Assembly (NCBI GenBank): GCA_907164885.2
Contig: OU015490.1
Coordinates: 219,331,891 to 219,395,890 of the forward strand
Reading direction: 5' to 3'
Length of the DNA stretch: 64,000 nt
Origin: Dolomedes plantarius
Lineage: Eukaryota > Arthropoda > Arachnida > Araneae > Dolomedidae
Under the pieces are notes generated by a model, which worked only from the letters and a program-made list of their open reading frames with translations, had not been told where the DNA came from and did no database searches. A program made the translations under genes and the position numbers. Positions 11,260 through 21,949 of the stretch are shown in pieces (position 1 is the first letter of the stretch; each line of letters starts with the position of its first letter).

Positions 11260-13487
11260 AAAAAGTTTTTCTGGACCACTTTGCGAAACATGCAGGATAG
11301 TGTAAAAGTCTCAATTAGACCAAGATCTGATTCATTAAAAAACGTAAAGGGTTTAGAAATATGGCTTACCTAAATTGATAAACAATGCATACTTTTTACC
11401 CTAACCTTAGTTTCAGCGGATAATTTCAAAGCTGATGATTTAATAAATAGAGTAAACTTTGAAATTTCAACTAAGCCTTAAGTGTAATATGAATAGAGAT
11501 TATGATAAGCTAGCAACAAATATAAATAAATAAAAAAGTTTATAAAAACGGTTTATAACAATTTTTTTCGATGCCTGAGGGTTAAATTCGAATCTTCTCA
11601 TCTAAAAAGATACTATTCAAGTCAAGCTACCAATGTTTCACGAGAAATTTATATTTTTTGTTCACCATCCTCAAAGGCTCCATAACGCAATAAATTGCCC
11701 ACTGCTGGTGAGATCTCATAATTTTTGTAGAAAGTTTAGAAGGATCTAAAAACAGGGCCTACACTTTATTTTTCTGCAATATTAGAAAATATTCCATTTT
11801 TACTTTAGAGGAATTTTCAGAGATTTTAGAATGCCAGAAACAGCATCTCGCCTACAGGTAAAATGGATTTTATTTGAACATAGTAAAACAAAAAAAATCT
11901 TCTTAAAAACATGACAGGAATTAAAAATGACTATTCAATAGCTGTTAAAAAGCATGTTAAAAATAAAGAGAAAATCTTAATTCCTGTTCGCTAAACACTT
12001 CTGGAAAATCAGACTGTGGGGTTAGTTAACTTATTAATACAATTTGATATCTTAATGGACTGTATTCGAATCCATTAACAAAAATATTTAATGGTTCTTG
12101 TTTAAATGCAACTAATCAATCTTCTTAATTCTTTTAATACAAGGAATACTGGAATGGCTTACGTTTAACATCATCTGAATAATACTTGGATAATAAGTCA
12201 ACACTAAAAAAAAATACTTCAGTGCATGTATCCTTAAGATGAATTTTATAACTGATTTCAGTTTAACACATAACTTGAATTCCTGACACATTGAATAACC
12301 CTTCGGAATTAGGTTTTACAAAATGAATAATTGACGTCAAAATGTCAACAGCTTGAACAATAATCTGCACAGAATCTTTGACAAAAAAGAATAAACGGAA
12401 TCACATCCAACATAGCGATTTTTGAATTCTTACATGACGCTGCGAAGAATAGAATATGCACCACAACACATTAAACATTTCTTAGCCATTTTCTAGCATT
12501 ACTCAGAATCGAATGTGCAACAACAGAAAAAAAAAATAGTTTGAAGAAAAAGTTATATAGTGATGCCATCTATTGACCAGAAACTTAACTAGAATACAAA
12601 TTACAAACAATATAATGAATAAAATGAAACAATTATTATAATGAATTATTTAAAAATAAAAATAAAAATAGTATGTCTTTTATGAAGACTGAACATGGAC
12701 CCAAATTCAAATTTTCTAACTTTAAAATACTTCTCCCTGTTGGCTGTACAACTAAATTAGATTTTCTAGGACACTTTGCCTTACTTTAGTCAATATTGGG
12801 GACAGACCCACCTGTTTTATTTTTATCGTCATCCTTGAAATATATTCCCGTGCAAATTTGTTTCCTAATAGCCCTCTTTTCCCATTTTTTCTTATTTTTT
12901 GAACACGTTTCTTTTATTTCCTGGTTTCATCCCTCCGATTTTATTGAGTTTCTTGCCTTTCCTCTGCAATATTTGATTTCTTTTCTGGATGAGTTCTTTT
13001 GCCGGGCTTTGGAACCTATATTTCTCTCCCGTTCTCATGATATATGTATCCCTTTCATGTCTCCATCTTCCTTACACAAAATGTTCTTGAAAAATAAATT
13101 ATTCCCATATTGATGACATATATTTCCCTACTTTTAATGCAAGAGTTTTAATTATCTTTGCATTCGCCGATTCTGTTTAAACACAGTCCTGTCATCTCCT
13201 GCCTACCGGGAAGATATATATCTAATACTAATTCAAAACTACTTAAGCCATTTTCAAATCAAATAGAGAATTTTTAAGGATTTGTTCGCGTTTCTGATTT
13301 ATCCTTCATTATATTTCTATGATTACCCGTACGAATGTAAAAGTAGAAGATTGGATTAAACATTAAGGGTTGCACATACTGCAATAAGTAAGAGGTATGC
13401 TTTAGATTTTACTTACAAAATATCAGCAATTTTTAACAATAAGGGTGCAATTTGATCGTAAAGGGGCGAGAGTTCAAAATTCTAATA
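11260..13487. other. No gene recognised; pyrimidine-rich stretch at 12800-13110
   Basis: Mostly featureless AT-rich DNA. At 12796-13113 a 105-residue plus-strand frame rich in F, L and S results from strong T/C bias; the opposite strand is correspondingly lysine-rich with stops. Neither resembles a known protein. Confidence 0.45.
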
Positions 13488-13489
13488 TA

Positions 13490-14752
13490 GGAGGTCGTTT
13501 GCACTTTATGGAAACGATTTTGTAATTTGATTTTGTCATTTGCTTATTGAGATAAAAATTTGGCAACTTCAAAATAATCTTCTGCTACTGTTTTCTTTTA
13601 ATTGGAATGTAAAATAAAAGATTTATTTTGAAAATGGCTCCTAAAATCAATAGATGTCTCGAAGGTTACGCAACTGCGCTTTCCAAGGAGAAATATTCGT
13701 ATCAACAAATTATAAAGCGATGTAAAAATCGTGGATATGGCGCTTCAAAAAAAGGTATTTATAATATATTAAATTTGAAAGAAAAAAAGCGTCTAAATGA
13801 AAGTAAAAATGAAAACAAGACCACGAAACTTCGTCCTAAGACTGTTCGAACGCAGGTAAATATCAAGAAAGTGAAGTCTGATCCTAAAAGAAAATCCGCC
13901 GACTCAAAGATCTATAAGTAAAATCATTCATAAAGATTCGAAGTTACAAAAGTTGTTTAAACCTAAAGTTCATCTGCTTTTGCCAAAGCATATTGCTGAA
14001 AGAAAAACCATTTGTAGAAAATTATATGAAAAACACCTAGCTGCTGAAAAAGGGAAATTTGTGGTATCAATCGATGAGGCATGGGTGTATTTAGTGACTG
14101 TAATAAAAAAAGATCAATTTTCTATTGCTCAACTGACGGGAACGACCGAACGAAATGGCTTCGTCAATGTACAGTAAAGTTTCCAAAGGTATTTATGATA
14201 GTTGCAGGATTTTGTTACAACGGCAAATTAAAAATCACAAAAGTCTCAAGTAAAGCCGAAATTAATTCACTCTACTATCAGCAGAAAAATTTTAGAATCA
14301 ATTTTTGAAGAAGAAATTCCGACCTTATATGATTAGGGCATTGATAAAGTTGAGCTTCATATGGACAAAGTCTCTAGTCACACGTATAATTTACTGCCGC
14401 TTATTTAGCAAAGAAAGAATCACAAACAGGAATAAAGTGTATCCCATTTAATGAAATACCTGTAAAATTACCTGACGCGTCTCCGATGGACTTTTGCACT
14501 TTAGGTTTAAATGAGCCTTAGGAAAGCGGCATACAAGAACACTGAACCGACTTTGGAAAACGGTCCAAGAGGAATGGGGTAAAACTGACATGACAGTACA
14601 AAGGAAAAATATACTTTCATGGAAAATTCAAGCTAGAGCTATTGACAAGACTTATGGCTATGAGATAGAAGCAAATCGCCGCACATAATACGGTATTTAT
14701 ACATAAAAGGTAACTATCAAAATAGTTTCCATAAAGTGCGAACGACCTTCTG
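13490..14752 (+). mobile_element. Mariner-type element with D,D,D triad (DD41D-like)
   Basis: About 1.26 kb flanked by TA at 13488-13489 and 14753-14754. The terminal inverted repeats share ggtcgttygcactttatgg and continue into aaac.attttg. The single internal gene is a plus-strand transposase with several breaks. The third catalytic position is Asp, and D2-D3 spacing suggests the DD41D (rosa-like) group rather than Tc1. Confidence 0.83.
13634..14688 (+). pseudogene. Mariner-like transposase (D,D,~41,D), broken
   Basis: The start is taken at the ATG at 13634 (MAPKINRC...). The first 90 residues form a basic helix-turn-helix domain. The first catalytic aspartate is in VSIDEAWVYL near 14072, the second in ELHMDKVSSHT near 14360, the third in DASPMDFCTLG near 14487. 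The distance between second and third aspartate codons is 125 nt, about 41 codons with one base missing, hence a DD41D-type assignment. Breaks: a stop at about 13919, a frame change near 14080-14100, and stops near 14306, 14404 and 14518. The C-terminus appears to end at a TAA at 14686. The D,D,D triad separates this copy from the Tc1-like elements elsewhere in the window. Confidence 0.8.
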
Positions 14753-14754
14753 TA

Positions 14755-15500
14755 GAAGAACTCATTTTATGTCTCAATTTCTATCGACTTACTCGAGGCC
14801 CTTCAAAAATATTTTCCTACTCCCCTATTTAAATTAACGAGTTTAGTGATCTTCAAATTAATAGATTTTTTGTAGAGATAATAACACATAATGCCCTTAT
14901 AGCCTGGTAAAAATTTTAACTAACACGTAAAAACAAGTTAAACAATTTTTATAACTAATCAGATCCCCTTTTTTCGTCCTCTGCTAGTTTCGTTTCTGTA
15001 AAATGAAGATGGTAATATATTTTACAATTTTGTGTTTAAATTCGGTAAGCAATACTTTCTATATTAAATTTTCCAGGAGCGCCATACATTTCAGATCAAT
15101 TTGACACGTTTGATAAAAATTTCGAACCACTTTATCGATTTCTGTCTTTAATAAATGCTTCAATTAAAAACATAATATTTGTTAGGAGATATGCCAGGTT
15201 GTTTTTAATTAAATTCCAAGCAGTGCAGATCTTTATAACTTCAAATGTTGTGCTTAGTCAAATATTTATTAATTAAATGGGGCGCTTTTGAAATTGACAC
15301 TTCCCGGTGATTTTTAAAAAATCTCCTGTAGTATTGTAACCTTTAATCTCAAACCATTTCGGCAATCGATTAATTGATTTTAAAGAAAATAATCGATGAT
15401 TTGTAAGCCCTTTCATTACTTTTTAAGACGCTTATCATATTAAAATCAAAGGTATGTTAGTAACAATTTAAAGAAGATGAGGGGTATAAAGGCTTTCTAA
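14755..15500. other. No gene recognised
   Basis: AT-rich sequence between the mariner-type element and the tRNA-like segment. Confidence 0.5.
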
Positions 15501-15511
15501 AATCACTGGAC

Positions 15512-15582
15512 TGACTGGATAAGCCCAATATCAGTCTCCAAATGTGAAGATATGGGTTCGATTCCCGGACAGGGTAGAAAGG
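15512..15582 (+). repeat. tRNA-like segment (SINE head or tRNA relic)
   Basis: A canonical B box, gggttcgattccc, lies at 15551-15563, preceded about 30 bp upstream by an A-box-like tggataagccca. The D and T arms can be drawn roughly, but acceptor-stem pairing is not convincing. Best read as the head of a tRNA-derived SINE or a tRNA pseudogene. Confidence 0.5.
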
Positions 15583-15618
15583 AGTAATAAGCAATCATTT
15601 GATTCATTTTTAAATGAT

Positions 15619-15890
15619 AAAAATAATGTAAATAAGAAATAATATATGAACTTTGAAATACAATCTCAGACAAAAAAAAAGGCACATCAAGAAGCAGTTA
15701 TCCGAAGGGGACGAAAATCGGTAGATGTAATGTACATATGCAGAAAAAGAAGTGATTTATTTGAACAATTTGAGAAAAATTGGATGATTTATTCAAGAGA
15801 AAGAGCTTCACAAAGTGAAAAAGTTAATAACACGTTGGTCAACCTCTGGCCCTTATGCAAGCAGTTATTCGGCTTGCCATTGATTGATAG
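15619..15890 (-). repeat. Duplicated fragment: flank plus end of Tc1-like element D
   Basis: About 272 bp that matches 21912-22187 at roughly 93-95% by eye. It includes 30 bp of the same host flank (aaaaataatgtaaataagaa), the terminal repeat of the Tc1-like element and the last codons of its transposase. It ends at a shared gattgatag. Because host flank is included, this is a copy of the downstream locus, not an independent Tc1 insertion. Confidence 0.9.
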
Positions 15891-15903
15891 GCTTCGCACT
15901 GAT

Positions 15904-16392
15904 TGTTAGGAAAAAGTGTCATATTTTTCTCGACGCCGGAAAGCTTGTTGACAACGCCATGATGTGTCGTTTGCATATACTAAAATAATGATATATATAC
16001 TTATACTTTGTCTGTGTTCATCGTCATCGCCTCATAATATCGCCGTTGTGGTGACGTAGTACAGACCGCGATCGTAATTTGGTATGACGCCATTACGGCA
16101 GCGGTATAAATCGTTTGTTTAAAGATGATGTTGGATAGTTGGCAACATGTGTATGCAAATCTTAGATCCGGGCAGTTGATTAATTTTTGTTCTGATGTAA
16201 GTTACTTGCCGACGGCTTCGCACGCTGGTTGCGTTTGTTCTTTTTTTTTACTTCGTTGTAATATTATGTTTCTCAAGTTATTTTTATGAAGTTTAGTGAT
16301 TAAATAAACTTTGTTTTTTTTAACTTATGCCTGCTACTTCAATTTCACGTATAATTTAATGCACAATATCTACCAGAATCCACTGAACTTCA
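15904..16392 (+). repeat. 5' LTR of the Copia element
   Basis: 489 bp, tgttaggaaa...ttca. It contains a TATA-like box (tataaa at 16105-16110) and an AATAAA polyadenylation signal at 16303-16308. U3-R-U5 order is therefore readable. Confidence 0.93.
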
Positions 16393-16393
16393 A

Positions 16394-16409
16394 GGGTTAT
16401 GGGTCCAGG
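16394..16409 (+). promoter_or_regulatory. Primer-binding site of the Copia element
   Basis: gggttatgggtccagg starts one base after the 5' LTR. As I recall it, this closely resembles the Drosophila copia site that pairs with the anticodon-side half of initiator tRNA-Met rather than the 3' end of a tRNA. Confidence 0.75.
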
Positions 16410-16667
16410 AACGCTGTTTAAGCCAGTTGAAGTGCAACTTGAAAGAAGTTAAAAGTATAAAGTTATAAAAGACGGCGGGCCCCTGATATCAGACGACTAC
16501 ATCGATGAGAGTTGCCGGTCTCTACGGATCTATGAAAATTAATATCACCGACTCCATTTAATATGCTGGCCGTGAAGAAATATTTTGGGTGAATTTGTGT
16601 TTAAAGAACTTTTTGCAGCAGTTGTTCATCAAGTATTAAAGAACATTATTGGTTTCTCCTAATATAA

Positions 16668-17560
16668 ATGAATATGGAAGTAGACATTAAGCCTCTCGGA
16701 CCTGAAAATTATGATTCCTGGGCACAAGATGTGAAAGTGCTTTTAATCGAGCGTGATGCCTGGGATATTACTCAAGGTACCGAAAAAGCTCCTCCTGAAG
16801 GTGAGAGAGCTAAGGAGGTAAGAAACTTTTGCTCCCGACGTAATAAGGGATTTAGTGTTATATATTTACATGTAACTGAAGAGTATCGTTCGTTACTACA
16901 TGATATTGATGACCCAAAATTGCATGGGATATGCTTAAAGCCCATTTTCTGCCAGATTCTAGACCAAGAATTATCGGTCTTATGGACCAGTTTTTCAAAT
17001 GTCGTGTAGAACCTGGAGAACAGATAGATTTGTTCGGAGCTAGGCTCCAAAGCCTTGTAAACAAATTAGCTGAGGCGGGGAAAAAGCCAGATGATTGGCA
17101 TCATGCTTTTCAACTTATTAGATGTTTACCCACAGAATTTGCAGCAATAGTGCAAGCAATTTACAGGTGAAATGACGTGAAATTTACCCCAGCTAATATT
17201 ATAAGCGAATTAATAGCGGAAGAAGCTAGGCTAAAGCAAAGCAGACGGGATGTAGGAGAAACAGAAATTAACTACTCAAGTGCAAGGAAAAATCCCTCAC
17301 ATACCCAGAAATATAAAGAAGGCAAATATCAGAATACGAAAACAGAAGGGGAAAAACGGAAGTGCTTTCGTTGTGGAAAGGTGGGTCACTTAATAGCCTC
17401 TTTCAGAGTTAAATTTCCGAAACAAGATGTTTCTAGTGTAAATCAGAACTCTAACAATAATAGTCAGAAGATAGGTGGGGGAACCAAAGGTAGAAAACCA
17501 AAGAATAACCTGACAGAACTGGTGAACAAAATTGAAGATGTAAAATCTAATAAACAAACA
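16668..17560 (+). pseudogene. gag: Copia Gag (capsid/nucleocapsid) part
   Basis: The first ATG of the internal region (16668) opens a frame beginning MNMEVDIKPLGPENYDSW, a typical Copia Gag start. One missing base near 16916-16920, in an A run, moves the frame. It continues from there to a TGA at 17168-17170 where tryptophan would be expected, then resumes in the same frame. The zinc knuckle CFRCGKVGHLIASF (17359-17402) has the first two cysteines and the histidine, but the fourth ligand, normally cysteine, is phenylalanine. Gag would have packaged the element's RNA in cytoplasmic particles. The damage would prevent that. Confidence 0.93.
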
Positions 17561-17900
17561 TGGCTTTTTGACACAGGTGCAAGTTCCCATTTTTCGTGTA
17601 ACAAATCCCTATTTTCCACCTTTAAAAAGGTTACCAACACAAGGATGTCCGTAGCCGTAGACGGTCTAACTTTTCCAGTTGAGGAAAAAGGTGACGTAGT
17701 ATTGTTTATAAATAACCGGAAAATAATTCTTTCCGATGTCCCGTACTCTCCCAAACTACGAAGAAATCTGATATCCGGTAAACAACTAGACAGTCAAGGG
17801 AAAACATCTATAGGAGGGAATGGAAAAATTGTCGTAAACGACGAACTTGGAAGATTCAAATTTGAAGCGAAGCTAACTAATGGATTATATTTTCTTCATC
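17561..17900 (+). pseudogene. pro: Copia aspartic protease part
   Basis: In the same open frame as the Gag zinc knuckle. The catalytic motif is WLFDTGASSHFS at about 17561-17600, followed by the flap region and a LRRNLISGKQL segment typical of Copia proteases. This stretch has no stop and looks intact. The enzyme would cleave the Gag-Pol polyprotein and depends on dimerisation. Confidence 0.93.
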
Positions 17901-17929
17901 CCAAGTATCCTAACTTTAAAGAGTATGAA

Positions 17930-18780
17930 GCATATGCAATAGGTGGAGATCTAAAAGAGTGGCATAGAATATTTGCCCATATTAACACGAAACAAATTGT
18001 GAATACCAGTAAGCACAATAGCGTTAGAGGTCTACCAGGATTAAAACATAATGAACTGTCATGTGAAGTTTGTAAAATTGCTAAGTCGCGACAAATATCA
18101 CACAAATCGATATGAGGAATAAGATCCACTAAACCCCTCCAGTTGCTTCATACAGATGTATGTGGGCCTCTGCCCACAAAATCAAGAGAAGGCCATCAGT
18201 ATTTCTTAACAATAATAGTTGACTTCAGTCGTAAAGTCACTGTTTTTCCATTAAAAGAAAAATCTGAAGTGTTTGAAACGTTTAAGAGTTATGAAGTAAG
18301 AGCTGATCGATTTCTAAATTCGAAAGTTGTCACAGTTAGGTCTGACAAAGGCCTCGAGTATTGCAGTTTTCAAGTCGGAAAATATCTCGACGAGCTTGGC
18401 ATCATTCACGAGCACACCAACACGTACATGCCTTAACAGAATGGGGTGAGTGAGCGGTATAATTACACCGCTATGGACGCTGTAAAAATTCTCCTAAAAG
18501 ACGCAAATTAAAGTGAAGGATTTTGGGCTGAAGCGCTATTACACTTTACGTACACACGTAACAGAGTTTGTCATGACGTCCAGACCAAAAACCCTTTGAG
18601 CTTTATGGCGGGAAAAAACCATCGGTGAAACATTTGAAAGCGTTCGGAACTATTGCCTACGTTAGTGTTCTTAAGCAACGAAGATCAAAATTACAGATGA
18701 GGGCCAAGAAGGGTATTCTCGTGGGATACGCAATGAAGACTATGGGTTATCGAATCTGGATTCCCGAAGACAGATAACTA
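17930..18780 (+). pseudogene. int: Copia integrase part
   Basis: The zinc-binding region has H-x3-H (WHRIFAHIN) and C-x2-C (CEVCKIAKSR). A TGA at 18113-18115 interrupts the link to the core. The D,D,E core is readable: D in LLHTDVCGPL, D in RSDKGLEY, E in NGVSERYN. A TAA at 18433-18435 lies just before that glutamate segment, another stop at about 18509. A one-base deletion near 18597 shifts the frame in the FELYGGKKPS region. The enzyme would join the cDNA to host DNA. It cannot be made complete from this copy. Confidence 0.92.
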
Positions 18781-19320
18781 GTAGAAACACTTAATGTCAA
18801 GTTTGAAAAGGAAAGCGCTAGTGGTAACGTACTGGAACCAGGTAAAGAAAGCACTTGCAAGAAGGAGTGTAGAAAATCTGAACCGAAGAAAATCTACTTT
18901 AAGATTGATAATGAAAGCGATTCAGATTCAGAATATGAAAGTTCGGCGGAAGACCTGAAACATTCAGAATCTGAGTCAGAATCAGAATCTGAGTCAGAAT
19001 CAGAATCAGAAGATTGAAATTCAAGTTCAAAAGAACCCACTAAGAAAAATGAAACAATATGGGTTCGAACAGCCGTACCAAGGAAAGACGGATCTCGAAA
19101 TGATATCTGTTATAAAATAAAGGGTACGAAATCAAGGCTGAGGTCATACAATGATGTGGAAAATTACTGCAAGTCGCATAATATCAAGTATAACGAATCA
19201 GACTTTTCATTTAGTACAAACGATACATTCAGCGGGGAAGTAAAGTCTAGAGATAAAACCAATAATGTCGTAGCAAGTACGAGTAGTGCCTGACTAGACG
19301 TAGTAATCCCAAGTTGTTAT
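18781..19320 (+). pseudogene. Copia integrase C-terminus/linker with Ser-Glu repeat
   Basis: The acidic linker between integrase core and reverse transcriptase. At about 18960-19013 a hexamer-based repeat (tcagaatctgag and variants) encodes alternating Ser-Glu for about 18 residues. The linker is interrupted by stops at 18776, 19015 and near 19291. Such low-complexity linkers vary freely among Copia copies. Confidence 0.8.
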
Positions 19321-20360
19321 AATTCAGCCCTGGGAAAGCCTGAAGCGGAAGACTGGTTCAAGGCAATGGAAGAAGAAATTTTAATCATGAAGAGGCGTAA
19401 AGTATGGGAATTAGTACCAAAACCTGATAAGGCGAAATTCTCGGTAGTCGTTGGGTTTACACGATGAAGCAAGACTGCAAGAATAAAATTGTTTCCTTCA
19501 AAGCTCGTTTGGTAGCCCAAGACTTTCGACAGCGCAAAGACGAAAGTTGCGACGAGGTTTTCAGCCCAGTGGTCAGCTTTACAATCATCAGACTCTTCTT
19601 TGCCATATTTGTAAGCAACTTAAAGTGGAAGCATTGCCAACTAGACGTAAAAAACGCATATTTGTATGCCCCCCCTTTCAGAAACCATTTATATAAAGCA
19701 GCCTCTAGGATTTTTAAATCAAGATAAACCGGATTACGTTTGTCTCTTAAAAAGGGCTCTTTACGGACTTCACCAGAGTGCCCGTGAGTGATTTTACGAG
19801 ATACAAGAAGTTTTAGAATTGGTTTTATAAAGATTTCCTGGACAAACTGCGTTTACATCTATGTAAATAACATTATTTTACTACTTTATGTAGACGATAT
19901 TTTGTTGATTGGGAAGAATGAAAAATTCATAAAGCTGATTATCGGGAAATTAGAGAAGAAACTTGAACTGAAAATCCTCGGGGAAACAAAAATGTTACTT
20001 GGAGTTCAATTTGAAGAAAAAGACAAAAAGTTAACTATCAATCAAACTACTTACATTGAGAAAGTTTGGAAAAGGTTTGACAAATTTAAACCACCTATAA
20101 ATTCACTTCCTATTTCAAAAGGGGTATTTTTGTCAAAATCCCAATGCCCTCAAACAGAAGACGAAAGAGTTATAGAACCATATAGAAGTTTAATCGGATG
20201 TTTATCTTTCATAGCTGGAAGAACACGTCCTGATATTAGTTTCTCAGTAAATTTGTTATCCCAGTATCAAAGTAATCCGGGAAAAACTCACTGGAATGCA
20301 TTACTAAAACTTCTGGGTTATGTTTTCTCTACTCGGCAACTAAAATTAAACCTTCACAAT
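19321..20360 (+). pseudogene. Copia reverse transcriptase part
   Basis: RT begins near ALGKPEAEDWFKAMEEE (about 19327). A frame change at about 19436 precedes WVYTMKQD and KARLVAQDF. The first catalytic motif is QLDVKNAYLYA near 19640. A frame change follows in the C run at about 19670. A TGA at 19786-19788 replaces an expected tryptophan. The YVDD active-site box is at 19887-19898 in an otherwise open frame running to the end of the element. The enzyme would copy the genomic RNA into DNA inside the particle. The catalytic aspartates are kept even though the frame is not. Confidence 0.94.
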
Positions 20361-20849
20361 ATCGATAGTTTAAAGTTGCATGTGTACTCGGATGCTGATT
20401 TCGCCTCAAACCGAGATGACAGAGTATCAGTTGGAGGTCGTATAGCCTTGATAGATGAAATTCCAATCCAATGGCGAACCTTTAAACAGAAAAGTATTTC
20501 GTTATCGTCAATGGAAAGTGAATTTATATCCTTGACAGAAGGAAGCAAGGAATTGATGTGTCTCTCCCGAGTTTTAGAAGAATGTCAAAAGAAAGAAGTA
20601 ATTCCTGATGCTATACAAGAAAATATTTTGTGGTGTGATAATATGGCTGCGATAGATTTCTCAAAATCGCCTATCGAAAATAATCGCAGAAAACACATAG
20701 ATATCAAGCTTCATTTTATTAGAAATTTACTTTTCGAAAGATGCTTTCAACTTAAGTATGTGAACACTAAAAGGAATTTGGCCGACATTTTTCCGAAATC
20801 TTTAACGAAAGAAGGGTTAAAGAACTTTTTTGACACAGTTTTTGTTTAA
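20361..20849 (+). pseudogene. Copia RNase H part, open to its natural stop
   Basis: This is the best-preserved domain, in the same open frame as the YVDD box and ending at TAA 20847-20849. The D-E-D-D residues are readable: VYSDADFA, SMESEF, WCDNMAA and the KHIDIK segment with its conserved histidine. It would digest RNA in the RNA-DNA hybrid during reverse transcription. The C-terminus (NFFDTVFV) has a typical Copia length. It is called a pseudogene only because the polyprotein upstream is broken. Confidence 0.94.
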
Positions 20850-21410
20850 TTTAAATTTTTGTTATAAGTATAAAAGTCCAGATTTCACTTGTTGATCTAT
20901 GACATTTTTATCCACAATTATGTTGTGTGCAGAGTGGTTTTTGTATCTTGAATATACATTTTCTATTCAAGTTTAAAAGTCCCAAGTTCTCCTGTGTGGG
21001 TTCGTGGCAAATTTATTTTTGTGATTCAAATATTTGTCTGTGTTTTAATTTAGTGTTAAGGTGAAAGATTCAGAAATTCAGCTGATGAACTTGAAGTGTT
21101 CAGAGTCTTTAGGAAGAACCAATTTCATTTCTTTACTTATTAAATTAAATGTTTGCACTGTGTTGTAAATATATTTTGAAACTGAATTGTGAAGAATATT
21201 GAATAGTAATTTTTGATTGTGTATTGAAAAAGTTTATCTTTATATTACTTGAATATTTTAAAAATTGTATTTTCACAGTGTAAATGATTCAAGTTAATGT
21301 TTAAAATGTGTTTTTATTTAAACTGAATTAGCAAATATATATTGTAAAGTTGAAAATATAATGTGTTTATATTTTTTTGGAATGCTTTACGACGTCGAGA
21401 GGCGGGCCAT
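20850..21410 (+). other. Copia 3' untranslated region and polypurine tract
   Basis: T-rich non-coding DNA between the RNase H stop and the 3' LTR. It ends in cgagaggcgggccat at 21396-21410, a purine-rich tract that would prime plus-strand synthesis. Confidence 0.75.
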
Positions 21411-21912
21411 TGTTAGGAAAGAGTGTCATGTTTTTCTCGACGCCGGAAAGATTGTCGACTACGCCGTGATCTGTCGTTTGCATATATCGTTTGCATATAC
21501 TAAAATAATAATATATATATTTATACTTTGTCTCTGTTCAGTATCATCGCCTCATAATATCTCCGTTGTGGTGACGTAGTACAGACCGCGATCGTAAAAT
21601 GGTATGACATCATTACGGCAGCGGTATAAATCGTTTGTTTAAAGATGATGTTGGAAAGTTGGCAACATGTGTATGCAAATCTTAGATCCGGGCAGTTGAC
21701 GAATTTTTGTTCTGATGTAAGTTACTTGCCGACGGCTTCGCACGCTAGTTGCGTTTGTTCTTTTTTTTACTTCGTTGTAATATTATGTTTTTCAAGTTAT
21801 TTTTTATGAAGTTTGGTGATTAAATAAACTTTGTTTTTTTTAATTTATGCCCGCTACTTCAATTTCACGTATAATTTAATGCACAATATCTACCGGCATC
21901 CACTGAATTTCA
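21411..21912 (+). repeat. 3' LTR of the Copia element
   Basis: 502 bp, same ends as the 5' LTR, TATA-like box at 21625-21630 and AATAAA at 21823-21828. The extra 13 bp relative to the 5' copy is a tandem duplication near 21475-21500. Confidence 0.93.
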
Positions 21913-21949
21913 AAAATAATGTAAATAAGAAATAATATATGAACTTTTA

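Larger units (their letters stand above)
15904..21912 (+). mobile_element. Copia (Ty1/copia) LTR retrotransposon, nearly full length, dead
   Basis: About 6.0 kb with two LTRs (15904-16392 and 21411-21912), each TG...CA. A primer-binding site follows the 5' LTR and a purine-rich tract precedes the 3' LTR. The internal order is gag, protease, integrase, reverse transcriptase, RNase H, the Copia order (integrase before RT). All domains are present but the frame is broken by roughly four single-base shifts and about eight in-frame stops. No clean 5-bp target duplication is seen: the left flank is ctgat and the right aaaat. Left and right LTRs differ by a few percent and by a 13-bp tandem duplication (tcgtttgcatata) in the 3' copy, so the insertion is not recent. 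Confidence 0.96.

Noticed and set aside
12796..13113. 105-residue hydrophobic protein
   Set aside because: F/L/S-rich translation of a strongly pyrimidine-biased strand, no recognised domain, no neighbouring exon signals.
15512..15582. Functional tRNA gene (also 50434-50500, 53712-53795 and 55957-56035)
   Set aside because: A and B boxes can be seen but acceptor stems do not pair convincingly, and the segments lie in repeats.
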